From: Ephemerocybe angulata
Lineage: Eukaryota > Basidiomycota > Agaricomycetes > Agaricales > Psathyrellaceae
DNA: 64,000 nucleotides
Reading direction: 5' to 3'
Assembly: GCA_013368325.1 (NCBI GenBank)
Contig: JAACJK010000172.1
Span: forward strand, 248,001 to 312,000
Shown here: one piece after another, positions 1-8,954 of the stretch
Layout: each line of letters begins with the position of its first letter
Numbering within the stretch: position 1 is the stretch's first letter
The notes under the pieces: model-generated
The model's database searches: none
The model's input: the letters and a program-made list of their open reading frames with translations, nothing else
What the model was told of the DNA's origin: nothing
Made by a program: the position numbers and the translations under genes

Positions 1-211
1 ATTTGTCTGAAGACCCTGAAATGAGCGGCCAGAAAACAGATTGGATAGCCCACTGGATCGTACCGGAATCTTTGCCGTTGCTGGACGCCTGCTTCAAGGA
101 AGAAGGTAACAAAGTCTTTGTCGAGGAGGCTGACGAATAGAGAGACGCGTTATCTGCGTAAGTCGACACGGAAGTGGAAGATTGAGACGCGGAGGTCGTA
201 TTGTTTGACAT
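1..211 (-). CDS. Small Ser/Thr-rich protein, copy A (partial, runs off the left edge)
   Basis: I do not recognise the family. Exon 1 runs 211 to 64 (148 nt) and begins MSNNTTSASQSSTSVSTY, followed by Ser-rich sequence ending near KDS. A GT donor follows at 63 and an AG before position 15 gives a second exon that leaves the window. The gene at 1521-1888 has the same start, the same first-exon length (148 nt) and a donor at the same codon, so the two are duplicates with a conserved intron. There is no signal peptide or membrane segment in the visible part. The function is unknown; the conserved structure is the reason to believe it is a real gene rather than a chance frame. Confidence 0.5.
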   Translation of the reverse strand, partial: MSNNTTSASQSSTSVSTYADNASLYSSASSTKTLLPSSLKQASSNGKDSGTIQWAIQSVFWPLISGSSDK

Positions 212-700
212 CTTTGACGAGAGGATGAAGTGCTGATGAGCGCAGAGGACTGGGTTGTTTTTACTTACTGGGTGGGCTTTTGACCACCCTTTATACAACT
301 TAGGCGGTCCAGGTCTATATGAGCATGACCCTATTTCTTCACCTCATTTCTTTGTCTTTGAAGTACTTCGACTGCGGCGGCTATCATACCGGTTCCCTGT
401 TGAACGGGCGATTTTGCCTGGAGCAGCGGCGCAGTCGAAAAACGACCCACCATCCAACACGAACAATTCGCGAGGTGCTGCGGTTGTAGTACTTCATGAA
501 GATGTCCATACGAGAGCTTTTGGCTTTGAAAGCCTAGAAAACGTCGGTTTGGTGACACCCTGGGCATAGGGTTGTCAGTCTGCTCGGTTGGTTCTCAATC
601 TCTCGTAAACCCTACCATGATATGGGCTTCAGGGCTACTGGGCTTTTGGCAGCATCCGGGCGTAACGTGGCTTACAGGCGCTCATTGGTTCCGGCTTTTG
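36..700. repeat. Segmental duplication, unit A
   Basis: Coding start and upstream region of the left-edge gene are repeated, diverged by perhaps a quarter of positions, at about 1716-2510. Matching blocks include the coding exon, a palindrome (368-438), the block near 557 (ccctgggcatagggtt against ccctgggtacagggtt) and a block near 680. Unit offset is about 1.67 kb near the gene and grows with distance because of indels. Confidence 0.7.
368..438. promoter_or_regulatory. Palindromic upstream element, copy A
   Basis: Perfect 9-bp arms tcgactgcg (368-376) and cgcagtcga (430-438), 62 bp start to start, lie about 157 bp upstream of the copy A start codon. The same arms with identical spacing are found upstream of copy B. 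A regulatory role is inferred only from this conservation. Confidence 0.4.
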
Positions 701-1520
701 ATCTTCAGCTTACGACGTTTTCACCGAGACAGCTTCGGAAATGGGAGCCAAATGCCCTACAGGGTAAACATGTTTTGGAGGGAAGGTGCACTCAAACCAT
801 CATTAAACCTGCGAGTTGCGTGAATTATGCCCAATTAAAAATGATTATTTATATAAGAGGCAGCAGGTTAAGCGCTAAGCGCCTTCGGAACCCTCGATGT
901 GGTGCGAACTTGAAGGTGGTCGCTCCTCATACCCGGCGCATGCTTCCCTTACTTTACTCTAAAATGGGTAGGCTGACCTATTAGGATATATTGCGAATAC
1001 TTTGACCCACTTTAGCACAAGTGGTTCTTCAGGCTACTGCATTTCTGGCGAGGTCCACGAGGAACCCACCTTCAAGTTATAGTTCTGATGGTTCGTCGGC
1101 AGTTTATTGATAGGTTCTGCTCAGAGGACGCACTGTAGCCGTACGCCAGCGAGTGAATGGCACTTGTCACAGTGATGAACCACTTTGAGGGCAGCTCTTT
1201 CCCTCGGCGCTTACGCTCAGCCGAAGTAAAGCGAGGCCTTATCTTATAAACTGAAATTGAAGTCTTCTAGCAAGGGGCTCTATAAGATCAAGGTGGAGCG
1301 TTGAAGCGCTCACTCGTGAATCGTGATATCTTTTGCTTATCGACTGGGTACAGAAAGGCTGAAGGCAGACTATGTAGGTATACCGATCAGGTATGGTGTG
1401 TATTATATATTTTCTATCAAAAAGGTCGCTCGTATGGTCGTTATCTGAGTATTGGATGTGACATTAGTATTTATTAATCCATAACCTGGTTCCGTGCTTA
1501 CTAGAAGTTCAACTGCGATT
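439..1520. other. Intergenic, no gene seen
   Basis: Apart from the distal part of duplication unit A (to about 700), I see only short frames without family resemblance or coherent splice structure. Confidence 0.5.
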
Positions 1521-1888
1521 TTATCCCAGTGTCGGTCTCGTTGCTGATGGCGCCGCCCAGCCCTTCCCCGATGCCTTCTTTGAGAAGTCAGAGCTAGAGA
1601 AGGGTTCCGATGGTTTTGACTGGGATCCTGAGCTAGCTTTGGAGTCGGCCTTAGAACTTGACTTTGAGCTGGGGTATGATTTATCTACGGGTCCCGAAGT
1701 CAGTCTCAGAAAGAAAATACGAGAGGGCACCCAATCGTACCGGATCTTTTGCCCTTGCTAAACACTTGCTTCAAGGAGGAAGGTAACAGTGTCCTTGTTG
1801 AGGAGGCCGAGGATAAAATAGACGCATTGTCGACGTAGGTTGACACGGAGGTGGAAGATTGAGATGCAGAGGTCATGTTGTTTGACAT
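1521..1888 (-). CDS. Small Ser/Lys-rich protein, copy B
   Basis: Exon 1 is 1888-1741 and exon 2 is 1684-1521, giving about 103 residues. The 56-nt intron (1685-1740) starts gtacga and ends cgtag. The protein begins MSNNMTSASQSSTSVSTY and its second half is a Ser/Lys-rich stretch (SKSSSKADSK, SGSQSKPSE) without recognisable domains. It is the better preserved partner of the partial gene at 1-211: exon 1 is the same length and most residues match. Without the intron, the first exon would read on a few codons to a stop. No signal peptide, transmembrane helix or cysteine pattern is seen. Function unknown; the duplication and shared intron support expression. Confidence 0.5.
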
Positions 1889-2510
1889 TTTCGGCGAGAG
1901 GAGGGAGCCTGAGTGCTTATGACTGCAGAAAATGGGTTGTTAATGATTAGTAGGTGGCGAGACTTAGAGGTCTTATATACCTGCTCCAGAGACCAGGTTT
2001 ATATGATCACTACCCTATTTTTTTTCCGTTGAGGTCCGTCGACTGCGGCGGCGGCCATCATACTTGAAGCTTGACCGGCAATATTGTCTCCAAGCAGCGG
2101 CGCAGTCGAGAAACAATCCACCCTCTAACACGAACAAAGCACAAAGCGCCCACAACCCAGGGCAATGACGGATGAGGAGCGCTGCGGATCCGATACTTTG
2201 CAATATGACTTGTCGCATGACTGACAATGCCGTTGGGCATGAGGGGTATGTCCGCGCGGGAGTCCCAAACTTACGACTTCAAGTTGTTTCTCGAACGGCT
2301 ACAGCCCTGGGTACAGGGTTTTCAGTCTGATGGTGTGACTTTAGTTTACCCTGCCGTGTGAGGAGCCTCAGATGAATATAGCGTCGGGTTAAGGGCACGA
2401 CCTGGAGTCTCGTTCACTGATCTTGGACGCGTCGGTTAACGGAACGCGGCCTTGATGCGGCCCGTTATGGGCGCTAATTGAGTCCGGTTTTGATCTCCGG
2501 TGGTCACGAC
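1716..2510. repeat. Segmental duplication, unit B
   Basis: Second copy of the unit described at 36-700. It carries the complete copy B gene plus its upstream region. Identity falls with distance from the gene, and beyond about 2510 I no longer see convincing matches. Confidence 0.7.
2039..2109. promoter_or_regulatory. Palindromic upstream element, copy B
   Basis: Same 9-bp arms as at 368-438, here at 2039-2047 and 2101-2109, again 62 bp apart and about 150 bp upstream of the start codon. The sequence between the arms has diverged more than the arms themselves. Confidence 0.4.
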
Positions 2511-2701
2511 CTCGCCGTGACACCCTAGTGTGGGGCAAAAGGTTGAGGGCATAGACTGTATCGAAGGTGTAAACAACGTATGACTCGATAACACTCGCTT
2601 CTTTACTAAGGCATTGTAAATACACAGAGGCTGGTGAGAAGAGGCCGTGCGGTGCGGGCTAATACTGGAGGAAGTTTCTGGTAACAATCTGGTGACCGAG
2701 G

Positions 2702-3273
2702 TCAATTGCTCTGAGTCGAGTCATCACGCTCTCCCGCCGGTTCAGAGTCATGGTTGTCCTCCGCCGGCACCTCCGCCTTCTTCTTATCTGACAGAATAAG
2801 GCAAAGTTAAGTACACTCAGATGGCAATTTCCTTCGCGTAACATACCACGGAAAATCCCAAGCATCGAGAATTTCTTCTTAATGGAGGAAGTTGGCGAAT
2901 CCTTGGACCCACTTTCGCGAGACGCCCATGAACGGGTCGAGACCGACGTAGACGAGGTCGAAGGCGAGCTTGTCGGTGTACCGGAGGGCGTTTGAGATGT
3001 CGCCATCCTCGACGAGGTACCGGCTGCCTTCCCTTCCAATTTGTTCGACGGTTTCTTCTTTGGAGAAGGGATACCACCACCAGTGCCGTATCTGGATTGC
3101 AGAATTGCCATGGCGGCGTTGTAATCCTTCTGTGGAGGCGGAGCTCGACGAACGAGGGGAGTCACCGATGTCGATGAGTCGGTCAGAGTTATCTCGGAAC
3201 TCGTCGAGTTCAAAGAGAGGGTTGAAGATTTGGGGAAACCAACGCCCTGAGGCACCGTGCGTTTATCTTCCAT
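2702..3273 (-). CDS. Small low-complexity protein with basic/acidic tail
   Basis: Two exons, 3273-2847 and 2787-2702, joined over a 59-nt intron (gtatgt...tgtcag), give about 170 residues. The spliced frame ends in an acidic tail (KKKAEVPAEDNHDSEPAGE), whereas reading through the intron gives an implausible Arg-rich run, so the splice is preferred. The protein is rich in Ser, Thr and Pro. A short motif near residue 50 (DYNAAMAILQSRYGTGGG) precedes Lys-rich patches (SPKKKPSNK and SIKKKFSMLGIF). No enzyme domain, signal peptide or membrane span is visible. I do not recognise a function; it is probably disordered. Confidence 0.5.
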
Positions 3274-4707
3274 TGTCTAGTATCAAGATGGGGGTGAAAT
3301 GAAGCCTCATGCATCCATTTGATTCCTTTAAATAAGAGCACGAGCACGAGAAGCCCATACCCTGACACCATGAATTATAAAATCTTTTCAATGTGGTATA
3401 CTTAGCCCCTCCGAGTCGGTCTATTTTCCGTTTCCGAATGCCATAGCGCGCGGTGCCGTGAGGGGTAAAGGGTATAGTTAGAAGTGACTCATTTAAAGGG
3501 GAAAGAAGTGTCCAAAGCAGAAGAACGAATAGAAGTATCATGATGCTGTAGAAGGTGCCTTGCACACTCTCACGGGGTCCTAGTTCTACCTGCTATCAGA
3601 GAAAGCCATTTGCGAACTGAATGAATTGTGCACCTCATGGTCCCCCCAATTTCAGATTCCTGGGTATGCAAACTCTGTCAGCATTGCTGGATATCGCTCG
3701 ATTCTGCGACTGCGCATTTTGTTTTGAGACCTCTGAAGACGGAGTCAGAGTGTAGGCGCCAGAATGCACAGTCGAACTGCGCATTTCCCTTTCGGAGCGC
3801 GCTCATGAACGGCCCGGCCACCGCCGGACAACCTGGGCGGCATATTAAGCGCCAGCTTCCGAGTTGGCGCCTTTGTCACAACACCGTTAGGTGGGACGCA
3901 TCCATGGATCAAAATACTCTAAGTATTGGATTCATTCAACAGCCAGATAGCAACGGGAAAATGAGCAGCATCCACAGACTACTACTATCCCAGGCCAAGA
4001 GGAGGGCCGGCAACTGGCGTTTGTTCCAATGACTCCGAGAAGCAGGAGCACCGCCGAACCACTACATATAATCCGCTTCGTCAGTGTCGTTCAAGAACCA
4101 ATTCTCCTCAGTCTTGGCCCGGAGTTCCGAGTCCTTCGGGAGCGCAGTGAACACCCTCAGCTTTAGGAGCTCGGCGAGGTCCATAGCCATCTCGTAATGT
4201 TCGTCCGCTAGCTGCAGCCTTTCACTCAGCTCCTTCGTCTCAGGTTCATGATCAAACACAACTGGACACGGCACACCTTCTGACACAAGGCTCTCCCATC
4301 TGCCCGTTACCTCTATCAGTGTAGTATTCAATGCGTGAGCCTCACCTTGCTATGGAGCACCGGCTTGGTGGAAAAGGCGGTGGTTCAACAGACACACGAG
4401 GTCTGTCATCGCTTGGTGATGGAGCTCGTTATACTGCTCCGTATTCTTGACGTAGTGGAAGTGGACGAGGCGTAGGTGGTAGAGTCCCAATAGAGTCCCA
4501 TCGCCTGCTGCTGCCAGTGCTCCGATTGATCCAGCTCGTCCATGTTCGCCGGCAGCGAGGGTGGGGCGCGCTTAAGCGCCCGCTTGGGGCTTTGAGATAA
4601 CATCACGTGGGATCAAGATAATCTTATCCATCAAAAGACTACAAAGTCCGCCGATTAGACGGGCTTTAGCAGTTTTGAGCGCGGTCAACAGCAACCAGCA
4701 ACCGAAA
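3274..4707. other. Intergenic with degenerate minus-strand coding remnants
   Basis: About 1.4 kb without a gene I can support. Minus-strand frames at 4062-4331 and 4406-4606 encode helical, Glu/Leu-rich stretches (for example LQLADEHYEMAMDLAELLKL) but are in different frames with no good splice junction, so they may be decayed remnants. A 16-bp string (aaaatgagcagcatcc) near 3958 recurs at the PRMT3 start codon (4705-4720). Confidence 0.35.
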
Positions 4708-6802
4708 ATGAGCAGCATCCGGCTCCCCCCACCCCAAACTATCCCTGACCCAGAGGAGGAGCGCGAATCTGGCTCATCTGGATCGGAGAGTGGCGACGAC
4801 GACGACCAGAACTGGGACGACTGGGTTTCCGATTCCAACGAACAGCAGGAGTGTCGCTCACTCTTTGATGAAAAAGTCCTGGGTTCCGTTGAGGCTGCGA
4901 TTTCTCATGACAGCTCTACGCATAGCTTCGATGTGAACCAGGTGTCCACCAAGCTTGGTACGTGGTCTCTTCCATCGAATCTCTTGCTGCGCGTACTAAT
5001 TGGTTATTGTAGGATTGGACTTCCATGGACGAGTTCGGCTTATCAACTACATTCGCAAAAACGTAAGAGCCATCTATTCTTAAGATTCAAATTCCTTACC
5101 TTATGAAGAAAGAAATTAACACCAGCTCAAGCTCGCGAATTGAAAGGCTCAGAGCCCTGGTTCAAGTCAGATGAGTACCTCGTTCCGGTCATTGAGAGCG
5201 ACCCTCTCATCCGTGCGTTCTAAAACCCTTGATCCTTGAGTTCCATTCTGACTACACCCCTAGAGGTTTCCCTGGATGACTGGTCCGACTCGGAAGATGA
5301 TGAAGAAGCTGCAAGTTCAGATCCGGTGAAAAAGGCGCGCTTGTTGGAGAAGAACCTCGCCATCGCTCAGGCCAAGATCGCCGAGTATCAGAAGCTCCTC
5401 TACCAGCGCTTAGATGTGGGAGGGTCAGACGAGATCAAACCCAAAGTTCGAGATGACGACACCCACTACTTCGACAGCTACGCAGAAAACGGTCTGTGAA
5501 GCCTACCTCTTCTGGAGACGCTACTCACAAAGCATTCGTTGCTCCAGACATTCACGCGGTCATGATCAACGATAAAGTCAGGACAGCATCCTATGCGCAG
5601 TTCATCTTGACCAACCCCTCCCTGTTCCGCGATGCCGTTGTTCTCGACGTTGGCTGCGGAACCGGAATTCTGTCCCTGTTTGCTGCCCGGAGTGGAGCTA
5701 AGCGTGTCATCGCAGTCGATGCTAGCGACATCGGAGAAAAGGCTAAGAAGATTGTCAAAGCCAATGGCTTCGAAGATGTCATCACCGTCGTCCGTGGCAA
5801 AGTAGAGGACATCACCCTCCCCGATGGTATCACCCAGGTCGACATCATCATTTCCGAGTGGATGGGTTATGCCCTTCTATACGAGTCCATGCTGGACTCT
5901 GTCCTTGTTGCCCGAGACAGGTTCTTGAAGCCAGGAGGCGTTATGGCTCCCAGCCAAACAAAGATGCTCCTCGGTCTCTGCGATGCAAGCGAGATTTCCA
6001 AGGATCGTATTGACTTCTGGAATGATGTCTACGGTATGTTGATAGCAATCATGATCGCCACCCCACAGACGACTGAAAACGGATCCTTGCTTAGGGTTTG
6101 ACATGTCGACTATGTCCGAAGGGCTTTACGACGAGGCGATCATTGACGTCTTGGGTCCGGAGACTGTCCTGAGTAACGCATACGCAGTCAAGGTAGGAAA
6201 ATCTGCGCAGTTCGACCATGTGCAAGAGTCCGAACTAACGCCATTTTGATTAGGATCTTATCTTGAAAGATATCACAACTCGCCAGCTTAACTTCGCGAC
6301 CCCCTTCACCCTCGTCTCTACTGCGGAGCGGCGCACCAAAATCAACTCCTTTGTGCTGTACTTTGACACCTTCTTCACCGTTTCTGGCAACCCGGTCCCT
6401 CCAGAGACCGAGGTACGGAACGTCAAGGAAGGAGAGGCGATTCTCGCGGAGGTATGGCCTGTTGGAGGAAAGGCTGCTCCGCAGCGCAGGCAGAGCCAGT
6501 CTGGGAAGAAAGACAAAATTACTAGCTTCAGCACCGGACCTCAAAGTTCGCCGACTCACTGGAAGCAGACCCTTTTCATGCTCAAGGAGCCCTTTTATGT
6601 TACCGAAGGTATGTTCCTCATTAGGATAGGAGAGTAAAGCGCAGTTGAGGCTGACTCGAACCCAGGTACGACTGTGTCTGGCGTCTTCCATTGCCGCAAG
6701 CGTGAGGATAACAGTCGTGAGCTGGATGTTGAGTTGCACTATTCTGTACATGGAGCGGATGGTCCTGGGGAGACTGTCGTCCAGATGTACGCCGTGCGGT
6801 AA
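4708..6802 (+). CDS. PRMT3-type protein arginine N-methyltransferase
   Basis: Eight exons: 4708-4957, 5013-5062, 5113-5212, 5264-5491, 5548-6033, 6095-6192, 6254-6608, 6666-6802; 567 residues. All introns are GT-AG, 50-61 nt, and phases agree. It should transfer methyl groups from S-adenosylmethionine to arginine (type I); PRMT3 orthologues act on ribosomal protein S2 in the cytosol. The N-terminus is acidic (DDDDQNWDDW) and carries the zinc-finger region near residue 48 (ECRSLF...ISHD), where the usual second cysteine is missing. LDFHGRVRLINYIRKN follows near residue 85. The catalytic domain has motif I VLDVGCGTG (241-249), the double-E loop with Glu313 and Glu322, and the THW loop (505-507). 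The C-terminal barrel contains a Lys/Gln-rich insertion around 455-492. It converges with the oxygenase gene 70 bp downstream. Confidence 0.93.
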
Positions 6803-6871
6803 AAGCGAACATATATTGTCAAGAGATCGCGTTGTACATTTCATTCATTGTATTTGATAGCACTGCAAGGA

Positions 6872-8458
6872 TTAACTCAATCGTTGCGAATCATTTATCG
6901 CCACCAGTCGAGATTTTATATACTCTCCTGCGGTGATCACTTCGTGTTCGAAGGGTCGGTCCGTGGACACGCAGTTTGGCATTGGCTGAGGAAAGGGCTA
7001 AGTCGCAGGACAAACTCCGAGTCTGTCCAAACGCACCTCGAGTTTAGTGTTATAATCCACTCCAAAGAAAAGAGGAATAGAATATCGCTCGACCCCGTTC
7101 CTGTTGATGGCTCGATGAACAGTCGACTTGAATATACCATCTGGTAATCGTCAATACTGCTCGTTTTGCCGACCGCTGACGACGTACTGGTAATGCGCGC
7201 GAATTCATCCCCCAGGCTTGCTCGAAGTCAGTAAACGGGTCACGGAAGGGACAACGCCTTACTTGATGACGAGGGTGCCGCTCATTGGCGGGGCATTGAT
7301 CCATTGTTTCTCCGAGTTCAGAACCTGGAGCGCTTGGATACCGGGTTCTTGCCAAAGGATGGTAAAGCACTGTGAAATGGTTTTCAAGCCCAGTTATTTT
7401 ATCAAGGGAAAGGCTAGGTGTACCTCCCAGCTAGAGACGCGATGGGTAAATTGAGCAAGTCGACTGAGGGTGATTCAGAGAAACATACTCCGTATGAGCA
7501 CCGATCCCAATAACCCTGCCATCGACTGGCCCTAACTGGGGGGGATAATAAAGGAGCTTCATCAAAGCCGCTGAATGCTGTGTCTGCGGAGAGCACCAAC
7601 TTCAGGAGTGATTCAGACTGGCTACTAAATCGGCGAACCTTATCGTGGAAGAAGTCAGGTCGTTGATCCAGTGCCTCAGCGAACAAGGGGAATAAAGCCT
7701 TTCCCAATTTCGTTGCAGCATGGCTGCGATATTGAGAGGATATGAGTTCTTAGCCAGCGGGTGCAATACGGGTGGGGATGGGTGCTCACTAGTATGTCAA
7801 AGCTGCATTCCTGAACCCTGTGACAGTGGCCTCAGAAGGCCAGACGTTCGCGCCCGTCATAGCACCGCTAATGCTTTCGTCCTGCACGCCCTTATTGTCG
7901 AGCGCTTCCCACCCAAACTGAAAGCCTTCTTGAAGATCCCCTGCGCCGTAAGGGTCGTTGTTTCCGCTGAGAAGGGGACAGTATCCCTTGAAGTTAGGTT
8001 GCTTCTTGTTCTCAATCTATTGAGGGTGGCAGATAAACGCGATTTGAGAAGGGAGAGTAAAATGTTGAGCAACAATGCGCCCATGTATTACCTCCATCTT
8101 CGTTTCTAGAGGAAGGGCAAAGAATTGCTTAGCCCCTGCGAGAGCGTCGGCGATGACCTCCTCTGGGATTCCATGATTCGACACTAACGATCGCCAGTCC
8201 GTAAGGCCATGTGGTACAATGTCGGAACTGTAAGGTTAGATAGATTACCGTAGAAGAATCCAACCCGAATGCAGGCGTCCCTTATTTGAGAAACAAGGCC
8301 TTTGCGGAAAGATGGGTCGTCGGAGAAGATATGGGCCAAGTCACTGTCGTGAGGTACGAGCCGGTCAGTGAGGGGAGCCGCTGTAGTTTAGAGGGCACAT
8401 GCATCACTGGAACGTCCTTAAACGCGTCTACCGAGGCAGCTTCGTCAATCGGAGACAT
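6872..8458 (-). CDS. Isopenicillin N synthase-like 2-oxoglutarate/Fe(II) oxygenase
   Basis: Ten exons on the minus strand: 8458-8249, 8183-8092, 8016-7790, 7723-7639, 7583-7489, 7430-7424, 7369-7263, 7216-7188, 7140-7037, 6997-6872; about 360 residues. No exon is long, so the gene is easily missed. The spliced protein reads DACIRVGFFYVSNHGIPEEV (N-terminal DIOX_N part), LMKLLYYPPQ, GIGAHTDWECFTILWQEPG with iron ligands His and Asp, STVHRAINRNGVERYSIPLF with the third iron ligand and the 2-oxoglutarate-binding Arg-x-Ser, then VDYNTKLE. Exon 6 is only 7 nt. The first exon contains an unresolved +1 frame change near 8370-8400, between VPVM... and the SDDPSFRKG region; either an indel mutation or an unusual splice. 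Substrate unknown. Confidence 0.85.
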
Positions 8459-8954
8459 TTTAGATGACAGAGAGCGAAGTCGATGGCGGTTTGTGGCAAG
8501 GGTCACAGTTGGGCTAGGCTTGGGCTGAGGTCACGGTCAGCGCCTTTCGACTTCTCCCTTGCTTCTCCCACCACGGCACAAATTGCTCTCGAAACCTTTT
8601 CAACGAGACTGGGACAGCAATCAAAAACTTCAATTTCGCAGCACTGTTGCGTTGGTTCTCGATACGTACTATCCTTTTGTCCCATCTAAACTTTTCATTG
8701 TATGTACACACTAGCTGGTACATACCTTAGCTTGCCGCGGCTACGTCTTGGAAGCGCGTGTCTCAGAAGGGGTAGTATGCCGGATGACATTGTTATTTAC
8801 GTAATATTCTCAATTTGCAAAGGTCATTGGGTGATCCTAACCTGAACAGCGTTTGCGTGAAATGCGTCTCAACATTGGCGTCCATAACGTTTACTCTCCC
8901 ATTACGCTTGACTACAGTGCTGGATAAATTCCTTCATCCGACTTCATCGACACG
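8459..8954. promoter_or_regulatory. Divergent intergenic region (oxygenase / RPAP1)
   Basis: 496 bp separate the start codons of the minus-strand oxygenase and the plus-strand RPAP1 gene, so it must hold both promoters. No clear TATA box was seen. Short frames here have no family resemblance. Confidence 0.5.

Noticed and set aside
622..984. 120-codon plus-strand frame (and the 255-569 frame)
   Set aside because: Lies in the upstream region of the duplicated minus-strand gene and is not kept open in the other copy.
3263..3565. 100-codon minus-strand frame with a hydrophobic start
   Set aside because: It overlaps the upstream region of the 2702-3273 gene, has no family resemblance, and its hydrophobic start alone is not enough to call a signal peptide.
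3950..3975. 16-bp match to the PRMT3 start region
   Set aside because: Too short to show duplication; surrounding sequence does not align.
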